In this document: positions 8,059-16,254 of the stretch, piece after piece | Numbering within the stretch: position 1 is the stretch's first letter | Layout of the letters: the number at the start of each line of letters is the position of its first letter | Assembly (NCBI RefSeq): GCF_010727475.1 | Contig: NZ_AP022567.1 | Coordinates: forward strand, 1,674,001-1,738,000 | Length of the DNA: 64,000 bases | Direction of reading: 5' to 3' | Source: Mycolicibacterium mageritense | GTDB taxonomy: Bacteria > Actinomycetota > Actinomycetes > Mycobacteriales > Mycobacteriaceae | Program-made: the position numbers and the translations under genes | The notes under the pieces: generated by a model | Databases searched by the model: none | What the model was told of the DNA's origin: nothing | The model's input: only the letters and a program-made list of their open reading frames with translations

Positions 8059-8643
8059 ATCGACAGTACGCAGCTGTACTTGCAGTGCACTGCCATCCGG
8101 CGATTGCTACGAATGGAAACGGGATCTGGCACTGTGAAACACAGTACTGTTAAGCAGATCTCACCGAGAGTATCAGTGGCCGGCCTGAAGAAGTCCGAGA
8201 CGGTCGCGCGGAGGCCGGCCTGTGTCGCAGGCATTTCGCCCCGGGAGAGTGCACCGATGCGATCTGGGACGTAGCTGGAGCGGTGTTCATCTGCATCGCA
8301 CCGCCGCTGTGCAGATCTAGGAAGTAGACGTGCCGTCTGCAGTGTTCCGGCCCACTCATTTCGTGAAGCCTTGATAAGGCGGAACACGTTGACAGTCAAC
8401 ATCTTCGAACCGCATCCTCGGTTACCGAACGAGAATGAGGAGTTGCGCGGCGAGATCCGCGGCCTACCCGTAGATAACAGCCGCCCCTTCAACGCAAGGC
8501 GTTCAAGCCCTGGTTGGTGCCATGCCATCGACAGCTGTTGCGGCGGAGCAGAAGACACGAGCACCGAGAACGCTGGCAACGCCAAAGCCTTGTGCCTGTA
8601 CCTGCCTGAGGCGCGGCACGAGTGTGTTCAAAGGATCAGCACG
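8059..8643 (+). other. 585-base non-coding stretch before the orphan mceA
   Basis: No convincing gene is seen here. It contains a perfect 10-bp palindrome ACAGTACTGT at 8141-8150 and a similar ACAGTACGCAGCTGTAC arrangement near 8064-8080, which may be regulator sites. An open frame continues upstream of the mceA start but its residues are not MCE-like, so the start was placed at 8644. Confidence 0.5.
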
Positions 8644-9864
8644 ATGCGAGAAACCCGAAACAGCGGCAGTGCGTCAAACACGCCTCCCTACAAAATGGCC
8701 GGCTTCGCTCTATGTCTTGTTGTTGCGCTGGTCGTCGCACTGGTGTGGATGCAGTTCCGTGGCGCCTTCGGCCACAACGTCGAACTGGTGGTCTACTCCG
8801 GCAGGGCAGGCCTCGCAATGGACCCCGGATCCAAAGCGACGTTCAACGGGGTGCCTATCGGCCGGCTCACCGCCGTGAACGTGGCAGACGTCGACGGCGA
8901 CCAACAGGCCATGCTGACCCTGGAAGTCAAACCCAAGTACCTCAAGCTGATCCCGGCAAACGTGACCGCTGAACTGAAGGCCACCACGGTGTTCGGCAAC
9001 AAGCACGTCTCGTTCCTGTCGCCGGATAACCCGTCGCCGCATCGGTTGACACCCGGTACGCCGATCCGCGCCCAGGGCGTGACGACGGAGTTCAATACGC
9101 TGTTCGAGACCATCACCGCAATTTCCCAGCAGATCGATCCGATCAAGCTCAACGAAACCCTGACCACCACCGCGCAGGCCCTCGACGGGCTGGGTGACAA
9201 GTTCGGCCAGTCGATCATCAACGGCAACGACATCCTGACCGATCTCAACCCACGTATGTCTCAGAGCCGTCGTGACATCGCCGGTCTGGCCGACCTCGGC
9301 GAGGTCTACGGCAACGCCGCCCCCGATCTGTTCGACGGTCTGACCAACGCCGTCACCACCACCCGCGCTCTCGACCAGCAGCGCGGCAACCTGGACCGGG
9401 CGCTGGTCGCCGCGGTCGGCTTCGGCAATACCGCTGGCGACATATTCGAGCGCGGCGGCCCCTACCTGGTCCGCGGCAACCAGGATCTGCTGCCGGTCAG
9501 CGCGACATTCGACCTCCAGAGCCCGGCCCTGTACTGCACCATCCGCAACTACCATAACGCCGCGCCGAAACTTGGCGACATGTTCGGCGGCAACGGCTAT
9601 TCGGCCCAAACCAACTCACTGCTGCTCGGCGTGGGCAACCCCTACGTCTATCCAGATAACTTGCCTCGGGTCAACGCAAAAGGAGGGCCGGAAGGCCGAC
9701 CGGGATGCTGGCAACCGATCACCCGTGACCTTTGGCCGGCGCCGTACCTGGTCATGGATACCGGTGCTTCGATCGCGCCCTACAACCACCTCGAACCCGG
9801 ACAACCGATGCTGACCGAATACGTGTGGGGCCGGCAGGTCGGCGAACCGGCGATCAACCCATGA
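8644..9864 (+). CDS. Orphan MCE-family protein, MceA type
   Basis: This 406-residue secreted or membrane-anchored protein has a single N-terminal hydrophobic segment (MAGFALCLVVALVVALVWM, about residues 19-37). The MlaD/MCE domain follows (roughly residues 45-125, including DPGSKATFNGVPIGRLTAV and TVFGNKHVSFLSP). The long alpha-helical Mce C-terminal region runs to an Asn/Pro/Gly-rich end (QSPALYCTIRNYHN, LPRVNAKGGPEGRPGCWQP), as in Mce1A-like proteins. ATG 8644 follows an AAGGATC site. MCE proteins normally act as six-subunit (A-F) lipid or sterol import shuttles encoded with yrbEA/B. None of those partners is next to this gene, so it is either a solitary subunit that joins a complex encoded elsewhere or a relic. 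Confidence 0.85.
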   Translation: MRETRNSGSASNTPPYKMAGFALCLVVALVVALVWMQFRGAFGHNVELVVYSGRAGLAMDPGSKATFNGVPIGRLTAVNVADVDGDQQAMLTLEVKPKYLKLIPANVTAELKATTVFGNKHVSFLSPDNPSPHRLTPGTPIRAQGVTTEFNTLFETITAISQQIDPIKLNETLTTTAQALDGLGDKFGQSIINGNDILTDLNPRMSQSRRDIAGLADLGEVYGNAAPDLFDGLTNAVTTTRALDQQRGNLDRALVAAVGFGNTAGDIFERGGPYLVRGNQDLLPVSATFDLQSPALYCTIRNYHNAAPKLGDMFGGNGYSAQTNSLLLGVGNPYVYPDNLPRVNAKGGPEGRPGCWQPITRDLWPAPYLVMDTGASIAPYNHLEPGQPMLTEYVWGRQVGEPAINP

Positions 9865-10070
9865 ACGAAGGATCGCTCCTCTCTCACACTCCGCGGTGCC
9901 ATCATCACCGGCCAGCCCTACCGGTCCTCGCCAGGTCGCAGAACGGATACTCACCGGCCTGGATGCCTCTTGAGGTCGTCTGCATCCCTGCGAAGTCGTT
10001 TCATGCGCCGCCGGGCCGGATCCGCAGCCTGACCGGTCCGGCTCGCACGAATACGGATGGAGACGTATCC

Positions 10071-10383
10071 ATGCACGATCGACACTTCGGCAAGACAGTG
10101 GTGATTGCCCTCGGGATCGCGGCAGCTCCACTTGCTTCGGCCTGTTCCAACGGCGACGGCGGGAAAGAACCGCCCCTGTCCCCTACGTCCGAGATCTCGA
10201 TTCCCACGTCACCGGTCGAGACGACCAGCCCACTGCCCGGCGGGGCCGACCCAAACCGAACAGAGCGGCAACAGCGTGAGCCCACCGGTGACACCGCCGA
10301 CGACAACCCCGTCGGTCGATGAGGGGCCAGGAGATGAACCACCCGGCCTTCCGGGCAACGACAACGGCCCCGGCGGCAGCTAG
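10071..10383 (+). pseudogene. Small Pro/Thr-rich lipoprotein, probably frameshifted
   Basis: ATG 10071 opens a short secreted protein. The signal peptide FGKTVVIALGIAAAPLASAC ends in a lipobox-like LASAC, then comes a Ser/Thr/Pro tail (PTSPVETTSPLPGG). The frame in place stops at 10322 after unlike sequence. The +1 frame from about 10245 continues the same low-complexity style (SVSPPVTPPTTTPS, then GLPGNDNGPGGS) to a stop at 10383. One extra G in the GGGG run at about 10241-10246 would explain this. The real product is therefore probably about 103 residues. Function unknown; no partner genes are evident. Confidence 0.55.
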
Positions 10384-10494
10384 CGGTTTCCATACCGCTT
10401 GGCGCGCAGCATTTTTCATATGCCGAGAAATAACGAAGAACCCGAATCCCGAGTATTCGTCTGACCGAGAGGGTGGTGTCGTACGCTCAGACAC

Positions 10495-11307
10495 GTGGTT
10501 GACCTCGCCTACGTCATCGCCGGATCCGAAGCAACGGGCGGCGCCGGCCTGCAAGCGGACCTGCGCACCTTTCAACAGCTCGGCACATACGGCGTCGGCA
10601 CCGTGACGTGCATCGTGTCGTTCGATCCGAAGGCGAACTGGGCGCACCGGTTCGTCCCCGTCGAACCACAGGTGGTCGCCGATCAGATCGAGGCGGCGAC
10701 CTCGGCGTATGACCTCGACGTAGTCAAGATCGGCATGCTGGGCACCCCCGCGACCATCGACGTCGTCGCCCAGGCCCTTGCCCGCCAGTCGTGGCGGCAC
10801 GTGGTCGTCGATCCCGTGTTGATCTGCAAGGGTCAGGAGCCCGGCGCCGCGCTCGACACCGACACCGCTCTGCGTCAGCAGATCCTGCCGTTGGCGACCG
10901 TCACCACCCCTAACCTGTTCGAGGCGCGCACCCTGGCCGGCATGGAGGAGATCTCGTCGGTCGACGATCTCGTCGAAGCGGCCGGGCGCATCGCCGAGCT
11001 GGGCCCGCGTTACGTCGTCGTCAAAGGTGGAGTCGAGTTTCCCGGTGATGACGCCGTCGACGTCGTCTTCGACGGCAACGACGCCGCGATCCTGCGTGCA
11101 CCCAAAGTCGGCCACGCCCGTGTCGCCGGCGCGGGATGCACCCTGGCGGCAGCAATCACCGCCGCACTCGCCAAGGGAGCCGACGTCGCGGACGCCGTAC
11201 GCCTGGCCAAAGAGTTCACCACCGCCGGCATCATCGATCGGGTCAGCGGCCACACGCCGTTCGACGCCGTGTGGCAGGGCGCGCAAGTCTCGTCAGTGGA
11301 CACATAG
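10495..11307 (+). CDS. PfkB-type pyridoxal/hydroxymethylpyrimidine kinase (PdxK/ThiD-like)
   Basis: This 270-residue ribokinase-superfamily protein begins at GTG 10495. Recognisable features are the substrate loop IAGSEATGGAGLQADL, a central VVVDPVLICKG strand and a C-terminal anion-hole motif VAGAGCTLAAAI with Cys instead of the usual GTGD Asp-containing motif. The GxGC motif is known from the bifunctional HMP/pyridoxal kinases of Gram-positive bacteria (B. subtilis PdxK type), so vitamin B6 salvage is as likely as thiamine synthesis. It phosphorylates the vitamin precursor with ATP in the cytosol. It overlaps the 3' end of the convergent M56 peptidase gene by 15 bases. No thiamine genes or TPP riboswitch were seen nearby. 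Confidence 0.85.
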   Translation: MVDLAYVIAGSEATGGAGLQADLRTFQQLGTYGVGTVTCIVSFDPKANWAHRFVPVEPQVVADQIEAATSAYDLDVVKIGMLGTPATIDVVAQALARQSWRHVVVDPVLICKGQEPGAALDTDTALRQQILPLATVTTPNLFEARTLAGMEEISSVDDLVEAAGRIAELGPRYVVVKGGVEFPGDDAVDVVFDGNDAAILRAPKVGHARVAGAGCTLAAAITAALAKGADVADAVRLAKEFTTAGIIDRVSGHTPFDAVWQGAQVSSVDT

Positions 11308-12225
11308 CGTCAACGCGACGCTCGGTGCCGACAGCGTCGCAACGACGACGAGTGACATCAGCATCGCCTTTGGCTGCCAACGACTCTGATGCGGGGGCTG
11401 CATGAGGCGCAGCGCCCGATCCGCCACCGCAGTGCCGGCTGCCGCCAATGCGCCGTCGGGCAGGCCGTGCCGAGTGCCCAGGACGACCAGACTGGCCAAC
11501 AGCGGCGCACGGCCGTGCGTGCGGATGGAGGCGTCGTCGGCACACATCTCCAGCAGCGCAGGCACCGACCGGATGGCGCCACGCATCAAGGGCAGTTGCG
11601 GTAGCGCGGCCGACAGCGCGGTGAGAACCGCCACGACGTGGTGATGGTGTCCGCGCAGGTGAGCCCGCTCGTGGGCCAGGACCGCTGCCAGCTCGGGCGG
11701 TTTCAGGAGGGCAAGTGCCGAGGTGGTGATGACGATGGCGCGTCGACGACCGCCGGAGACGCAGTAGGCCGTCGGCTGCTCGGCGGTCACGACGACGACA
11801 TCGTCGTCGCCGGTCGGTCGGCCGATGATGCGGACCGCTTCTGTGTGCCGGCGATTGGCGCGCCGCACCTTGAGCATCGCGACGACCACGCGGTGTGCCG
11901 TGCGGACTGCGACCGCAGCGGTGACGGCAAGAAGCGCGCCGGTCAGAACCGTGGCAACCACCGGTGGAAACTCCACGGCCTCCGTGATGCCCAAAGTTTC
12001 CACGCAGAACGTCAGCGCGGTGTGGGTGATCAGACTGTGCGCAGCACCTACCACCAAGATCACCAACGCTGCACCCCATGCGAACAACGCCGTTGCAACT
12101 GTGGTCAGCCAGCCGGTGACCGCCAGCCGGGGGCTGACGCCGTCCGACGCCAAGCGCGAGAGCACTGTGGGTGCCAGCCAGCTCAGCGCCACCGCGTAGA
12201 TGAGCAGATAGGTGACCGCGTTCAT
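11293..12225 (-). CDS. M56 (BlaR1-type) membrane metallopeptidase
   Basis: This 310-residue integral membrane protein has several hydrophobic segments in the first 130 residues. The zinc-protease motif HERAH follows at about residue 190 (VLAHERAHLRGHHHH), then a downstream helix with Glu (LLEMCADDASIRTHG) that supplies the third zinc ligand. A last membrane helix lies near the C-terminus. It lacks the extracytoplasmic penicillin-sensor domain of true BlaR1. The start ATG overlaps the stop of the BlaI gene (ATGA). By family analogy it would cleave BlaI, directly or through another protease, in response to an envelope signal. Confidence 0.88.
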   Translation of the reverse strand: MNAVTYLLIYAVALSWLAPTVLSRLASDGVSPRLAVTGWLTTVATALFAWGAALVILVVGAAHSLITHTALTFCVETLGITEAVEFPPVVATVLTGALLAVTAAVAVRTAHRVVVAMLKVRRANRRHTEAVRIIGRPTGDDDVVVVTAEQPTAYCVSGGRRRAIVITTSALALLKPPELAAVLAHERAHLRGHHHHVVAVLTALSAALPQLPLMRGAIRSVPALLEMCADDASIRTHGRAPLLASLVVLGTRHGLPDGALAAAGTAVADRALRLMQPPHQSRWQPKAMLMSLVVVATLSAPSVALTLCVH

Positions 12226-12596
12226 CGCGCCTCACCTTCGGTGAACCGCTGAAGTGCGTGTTTGAGCTTCGCGGAGTCATCGTCGGCGATCTGTTCCAGA
12301 AAGAAGTTGAGGATGAGCTCGCCGTCACCTCCGGTCTCGAAGACCGTGCGCATGAGCCTTGCCGAGTGTTCTTCGCGGCTCATGACGGGGCGGTAGTGGT
12401 AGGCCAGGCCGACCTTGTCTCGCAGCAGCCAGCCTTTGCGAAACAGGTTGTCCATGGTGGACAACACGGTGGTGTAGGCGATCTGGCGGCGTGCGATGAG
12501 CTCATCATGAACGCTGCGCACCGACGACGGCGCCGTGCGCAGCCACAACACATCCATCACGACGGCTTCGAGTTCGCCGAATGTTCTCAATCCCAT
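12222..12596 (-). CDS. BlaI/MecI/CopY-family repressor
   Basis: This is a 124-residue winged-helix repressor. It has FGELEAVVMDVLW, VRSVHDELIARRQIAYTTVLSTMDNL and KGWLLRDKVGLAYHYRP, which are characteristic of the family, plus a C-terminal dimerisation helix (ILNFFLEQIADDDSAKL). The start is placed at ATG 12596 because the upstream extension (from 12659) is not family-like and covers the probable operator. It is translationally coupled to the M56 protease gene. It probably represses its own operon and perhaps the neighbouring NlpC/P60 gene through CTACGTAC-containing palindromes (12625-12643 and 13392-13407). Confidence 0.9.
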   Translation of the reverse strand: MGLRTFGELEAVVMDVLWLRTAPSSVRSVHDELIARRQIAYTTVLSTMDNLFRKGWLLRDKVGLAYHYRPVMSREEHSARLMRTVFETGGDGELILNFFLEQIADDDSAKLKHALQRFTEGEAR

Positions 12597-12624
12597 ACCG
12601 CCTGCGCGCCTCACACCCCTTAAC

Positions 12625-12643
12625 CTACGGCCTAGGTACGTAG
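12625..12643. promoter_or_regulatory. Probable BlaI operator
   Basis: An inverted repeat CTACG-N9-CGTAG about 30-50 bases upstream of the BlaI start. Read on the minus strand it begins CTACGTAC, the same 8-mer that opens the palindrome before the NlpC/P60 gene at 13392. The assignment to BlaI is inferred from position and symmetry. Confidence 0.55.
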
Positions 12644-12667
12644 ATTCGTTGTAGCACACGCGTCATG

Positions 12668-13366
12668 TCAGGTCTCGATGACGCGGGTCACGAACGGCGT
12701 CATCCCTGAGAGTCGCACCGGCGAAACCTTCACCGGCACACCGGTTTGCTGCGCCTCGATCATTCGGCCGTTGCCGAGGAAGATCGCTTCGTGTTGACTG
12801 CCGCCCGGTCCCCAGAACAAGAGGTCACCCCGCCGTGCCTGGGCCGGGGGAACATGCCTGCCCGCGGTGTACTGATCTCCGGACCACCGCGGCAGCAACA
12901 CGCCGACACCGGCGAACGCATAGCGCGTCAACCCTGAACAGTCGAAGCCGACAGTGTCCGCACCAGAATCGATTCCCCGACTCGGGCCTGTCAGGCTGCC
13001 GCCTCCCCAGGAGTACGGCACACCCAATTGCGAACCCGCCCTTCGGATCACATATTCGATCGCCTGCGGGCCGTGGACCCGGCCGTTACGCACCGCGGTC
13101 ACGCCTGATGGCGAAGCGTCGATGATGCCCAAACTGCCGAGAAACTGACGACCGAGGCCGAACGTGGTGTCGGCCGCGATCCGCGTTGCGTTGATTGATG
13201 CATTGGCGATCGCGACCGGATCGCCCGGTGCACCGGCACTTATACGTTGCGGCAACGTCGGATCCCACTGGGCCGGGTCCGCGCGAGCGACCCCTGCGAC
13301 CAAAGGTGACAACGCCACAAGGCCGCCCAGCACGATTGCTTCCCTGCGACGCAAGGCGGCCTCCAC
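12668..13366 (-). CDS. Secreted NlpC/P60 peptidase (Rip-family-like)
   Basis: This protein of up to 232 residues has a Tat-like leader (RRREAIVLGGLVALSPLVAGV) and a C-terminal NlpC/P60 domain of about 120 residues. The catalytic Cys is in FDCSGLTRYAF, the His in GSQHEAIFLGN, and a polar or acidic third residue is in RMIEAQQTG. Unlike M. tuberculosis RipD, which lacks the catalytic residues, this protein appears to keep them, so peptidoglycan D,L-endopeptidase activity is plausible. The GTG start at 13366 has a weak ribosome site; a TTG at 13354 follows GGAGG by 6 bases and may be the real start. It lies just downstream of a palindrome related to the BlaI operator and beside the BlaI/M56 pair, which suggests a cell-wall stress circuit. 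Confidence 0.85.
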   Translation of the reverse strand: MEAALRRREAIVLGGLVALSPLVAGVARADPAQWDPTLPQRISAGAPGDPVAIANASINATRIAADTTFGLGRQFLGSLGIIDASPSGVTAVRNGRVHGPQAIEYVIRRAGSQLGVPYSWGGGSLTGPSRGIDSGADTVGFDCSGLTRYAFAGVGVLLPRWSGDQYTAGRHVPPAQARRGDLLFWGPGGSQHEAIFLGNGRMIEAQQTGVPVKVSPVRLSGMTPFVTRVIET

Positions 13367-13391
13367 TCGTCACGACTTATTTACGTATTTA

Positions 13392-13407
13392 CTACGTACG
13401 TAAGTAG
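13392..13407. promoter_or_regulatory. Palindrome CTACGTACGTAAGTAG upstream of the NlpC/P60 gene
   Basis: A near-perfect palindrome within an AT-rich island (13376-13420) just before the NlpC/P60 start. It shares the 8-mer CTACGTAC with the putative BlaI operator at 12625-12643. Binding by BlaI is an inference. Confidence 0.5.
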
Positions 13408-13515
13408 ACAGTATTAATTGCCCGAAAGACCAGTCACGACTGCGTCTCGCTTTGATCGCCGGTTGGCCGCGGTCGCCAGTACAGTCGGGGGTGAGAGCGC
13501 AGAGTGGAGGCGGTG

Positions 13516-14004
13516 ATGACGAGCGACCGGCGGCTGACGATCGTCAGTGCGTGCCTGAGCGGGGCACCGTGCCGATACGACGGCCGCTCACGGCCCGACC
13601 GCGGCGTGATGGACGCTGTGGCCTCCGGGCAAGCGCTGCCGCTGTGCGCCGAAGTGCTCGGTGGCCTGCCCACGCCGCGGCCCGCGGCCGAGATCGTCGG
13701 AGGGGACGGCTACGACGTGCTCGACGGACGTGCGCGAGTCGTCTCCGTCGACGGAGACGATCTCACCGCCGCGTTCATCGCCGGAGCCAAGGCGGTCGCC
13801 GATGCCGCCGTCGAATACGGGGCACACCACGCCATCCTGCAAGCCCGTAGTCCGTCATGCGGATGCGGATCGATATACGACGGAACACATTCGGGAACTC
13901 TTCAGGCCGGCGACGGTGTGGTCGCAGCAGAATTGCGCCGCCGCGGCATCCGCGTCGAAGAGCGGTCGGGCCGCAAGCCGACCGATGTCGGCGGGAATAC
14001 CTGA
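13516..14004 (+). CDS. DUF523 family protein
   Basis: This 162-residue protein shows the conserved Cys motifs of DUF523: SACLSGAPCRYDG near the N-terminus, LCAEVLGGLPTPRPAAEI in the middle and ARSPSCGCGSIYDG in the second half. These suggest a metal- or sulfur-binding cytosolic protein, but the family has no settled function. ATG 13516 is chosen because GGAGG lies 5 bases upstream; a GTG at 13504 is in frame but overlaps that site. It runs in the same direction as the next gene with a 77-base gap. Confidence 0.85.
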   Translation: MTSDRRLTIVSACLSGAPCRYDGRSRPDRGVMDAVASGQALPLCAEVLGGLPTPRPAAEIVGGDGYDVLDGRARVVSVDGDDLTAAFIAGAKAVADAAVEYGAHHAILQARSPSCGCGSIYDGTHSGTLQAGDGVVAAELRRRGIRVEERSGRKPTDVGGNT

Positions 14005-14081
14005 GCCGGTCCGGCTTGCTCCCACCGCTCCGCTCCGGCGCCGCCGACGACCACGCCGTGGGTTCCGGGATGATGGAGATC

Positions 14082-14735
14082 ATGACTGTGCGCCTGATTC
14101 GCATCATGCTCATGGCGACCGTGGTCGCGACGGTCCTGGTATGGGGTTCCGACCCCGGTCGCGCCCATGCAGCTGAGGCGTCGCCGGCCGGGGACGCTCT
14201 GTCCGTCGGCGATCCCGCGGCGCCGGGCCAGATCGAACTGTTCGTAGATCCGCTCTGCCCCTTCAGCGGGAAAATGGTGCGCGAGCAGGGCGCTGAAATC
14301 GGTCGGCGCCTCGAAGCGGGCAAGCTCCACATCGGCCTACGGTTCGTCGATTTCCTCGACAAGTACTCTGCGAGCGGCAACTACGACAGTCGCGCGATTT
14401 ACTCGGCCTACACCGTCGCCGACCATTCGCGCTCGAGCGAGGTCACGTGGCGGTTCATCGAGCAGATCTATGCCGCCGACCAGCAACCGAAGGAACAGGG
14501 TTCGACGGATCTCAGCAACGATCAGCTCGCCGACCTGGCAGGCCGGGCCGGTGCGCCACCGTCGGCGCAGGACATGATCCGGCTCGGATTGCCCGTCCCG
14601 TACGACGGCCACACCGTCGCCGCGAACAACCTGCCACTGCTGAGGCAGTTCCCCGAGCCTGGGGTGCCCCTCGTGGTCATCGACGGCAAGGCGGTCGACG
14701 GAAACTCCGACTGGCTCGACCAGCTGCCGGCCTGA
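14082..14735 (+). CDS. Secreted DsbA/thioredoxin-like protein with a single active-site Cys
   Basis: This 217-residue protein has a signal peptide (MLMATVVATVLVWGSDPGRA, cleavage near AHA-AE). A DsbA-type thioredoxin fold follows: ELFVDPLCPFSGKMVREQG at the active site, an inserted helical domain, and a cis-Pro region GVPLVVIDGKAVDG. The usual CxxC is CPFS here, so the resolving Cys is missing. This argues against a classic disulfide oxidase and for a chaperone, isomerase or monothiol role, as seen in some mycobacterial DsbA-like paralogues. ATG 14082 has GGAG about 6 bases upstream. It converges on the haem-binding protein gene with a 10-base gap. Confidence 0.82.
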   Translation: MTVRLIRIMLMATVVATVLVWGSDPGRAHAAEASPAGDALSVGDPAAPGQIELFVDPLCPFSGKMVREQGAEIGRRLEAGKLHIGLRFVDFLDKYSASGNYDSRAIYSAYTVADHSRSSEVTWRFIEQIYAADQQPKEQGSTDLSNDQLADLAGRAGAPPSAQDMIRLGLPVPYDGHTVAANNLPLLRQFPEPGVPLVVIDGKAVDGNSDWLDQLPA

Positions 14736-14745
14736 CCGGCCGGGT

Positions 14746-15102
14746 TCAGGAGAGCGCGTCGAACAGCGTCGCCAGCTGACCTGGAGAGACCGACACGCCG
14801 CACTGACTGCGCAGCGATGTCAACGGACGCGCGATGGTCTGCAGATCCAGGAATTCGCCTGGGTGGGCAAGGAAGTACGCGCGGATGGCCGTCTCGGCAT
14901 CGCCGGTCGACTGCGTGCCCGCCGCGGTCAGCACGTCGTTGGCCTGCGGGTGCGCGTCCAGGTACGCGCCGGCCTGGGCCAGCACCCCGCTGGCCGTGGT
15001 GGCCATCCCGCTGGCTGAGCAGGGCGGCGCAGCCGCAGCGGTCGGGACGGCGACGGTGAGAGAGGCGAACGCCCCGAGCGCGAGCATGGGAATCAGTTTC
15101 AC
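14746..15102 (-). CDS. Secreted mycobacterial haem-binding protein (MHB/Rv0203-like)
   Basis: This 118-residue exported protein has a signal peptide of about 25 residues (LALGAFASLTVAVPTAAA). A small helical domain has a Cys pair (APPCSASGM and SQCGVSVSP) and the repeated alpha-helical DAHPQAN / AHPGEFLDL arrangement of the mycobacterial haemophore family (Rv0203-like). Such proteins bind haem extracellularly for iron uptake. The start is GTG 15102. No haem uptake MmpL genes are adjacent, so the role rests on family resemblance alone. Confidence 0.75.
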   Translation of the reverse strand: MKLIPMLALGAFASLTVAVPTAAAAPPCSASGMATTASGVLAQAGAYLDAHPQANDVLTAAGTQSTGDAETAIRAYFLAHPGEFLDLQTIARPLTSLRSQCGVSVSPGQLATLFDALS

Positions 15103-15341
15103 ACCCGTTATCCTCCGGCAAACACGGCGATATGGTGTGCGTTGCCCAAAACACGGGTTTCTTTTCTGACATCACGATCGCACCTCGGCGATCACCGGAA
15201 CCCTGTCCTGCGGCTTGCCTGACCGCTACCGCAACAAATGCAGTTCGAGTAGCCGAGTACTCAAGCAATGCGGCCGCCTCAGCGCGACGATATGCGTTGA
15301 ACCCGCCCGAATGGCGGCCCGACCGGAATGGAGGCTGCGCC

Positions 15342-16184
15342 ATGACGACGTCACCGAAGGCCGCCTCACACTTCGACGAACGCTCTCTGGTGGGTATCAG
15401 CACGTCAGCGAGTGCCGCAGTAGCGGTCGGCTTGATATGCACCTATCTGGACAGTCCACCCGAAGTGACGGGCACTCTTGTCGCCGCCGCTGGTGGACTC
15501 CCCGCCGCAATCGAGTACAGCCTGCGAACAAGACAGAGAGATGTGGTTGACGACATCTCGTCAGTGAAGAAGGGCGAGTTGCAGCGCCCTGTAGGACTTT
15601 TGGTCGTCATGCATACCGCGACCGTGCTCCTGATTGAGGCTGCTTGTGCGTTGATGCCACTTCCACGGGGATTGAGTTTGGCCGGCATGGTGATGTTGAG
15701 CGCATCGATTTGTGCAGTGCTGGCATTCCTCGTCGCATCACGCGTTGCGCACTACCTCGGTGAGCACCCGTACCGCTGGACCGCTGTTGCTGTCACAGCG
15801 GCATATCTTATTGAGGCAATCATCTTCTTGGCGTTGAACGTCGCATTCGGTGATGGCAACAGTGGTATGCCATGGTCGGGATGGTGGCGCGACGTGTCAT
15901 TCGGTTTCACGTACTACCTGCTCGCCCTCGTCGGCTCCCTCGCGGGAGCATGGTATGCCGGGCGCCGCCACGCCACATTCCTGCGGCGAAAACTACAGCG
16001 GATGGAACGCAGGGCGGGACACCGTGCTGATCAACAGATATCCGCGGTTCCGACACAATCATTCGCAGCATCCGGAGACGACCTCCTGAACCGACTCACG
16101 AAACTCGCCGAGATGCGAGATGACGGTGTACTGACCGAGGCCGAGTTCCAGGCAAAGAAGGCCGAAATCCTGGCTCGAATCTAA
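15342..16184 (+). CDS. Membrane protein with C-terminal SHOCT motif
   Basis: This 280-residue protein has about five hydrophobic segments: near residues 20-35, 85-105, 110-130, 145-165 and 190-210. A charged linker then leads to a C-terminal SHOCT domain (DDLLNRLTKLAEMRDDGVLT and EAEFQAKKAEIL). SHOCT modules are short helical hairpins thought to mediate oligomerisation. ATG 15342 follows GGAGG by about 8 bases. The coding sequence looks less GC-biased at third positions than its neighbours, which may mark horizontal acquisition. No enzymatic domain is recognisable. Confidence 0.7.
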   Translation: MTTSPKAASHFDERSLVGISTSASAAVAVGLICTYLDSPPEVTGTLVAAAGGLPAAIEYSLRTRQRDVVDDISSVKKGELQRPVGLLVVMHTATVLLIEAACALMPLPRGLSLAGMVMLSASICAVLAFLVASRVAHYLGEHPYRWTAVAVTAAYLIEAIIFLALNVAFGDGNSGMPWSGWWRDVSFGFTYYLLALVGSLAGAWYAGRRHATFLRRKLQRMERRAGHRADQQISAVPTQSFAASGDDLLNRLTKLAEMRDDGVLTEAEFQAKKAEILARI

Positions 16185-16254
16185 GCCGTTCGGAGCGTCT
16201 TCGGCGTACGACACATGACTGACGACTGAACCACCTGACGACGAATCCGCCGCG

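Noticed and set aside
8644..9864. A complete mce import operon
   Set aside because: No yrbE permease or mceB-F gene is found on either side within the window.
10400..10494. A TPP riboswitch upstream of the ThiD-like kinase
   Set aside because: No thi-box pattern was recognisable and the Cys-type anion hole points to B6 salvage as an equal alternative.
11243..12328. A 361-residue minus-strand frame over the M56 peptidase gene
   Set aside because: Same strand but another frame; Arg/His-rich with no domain, while the M56 frame has HERAH and membrane helices.
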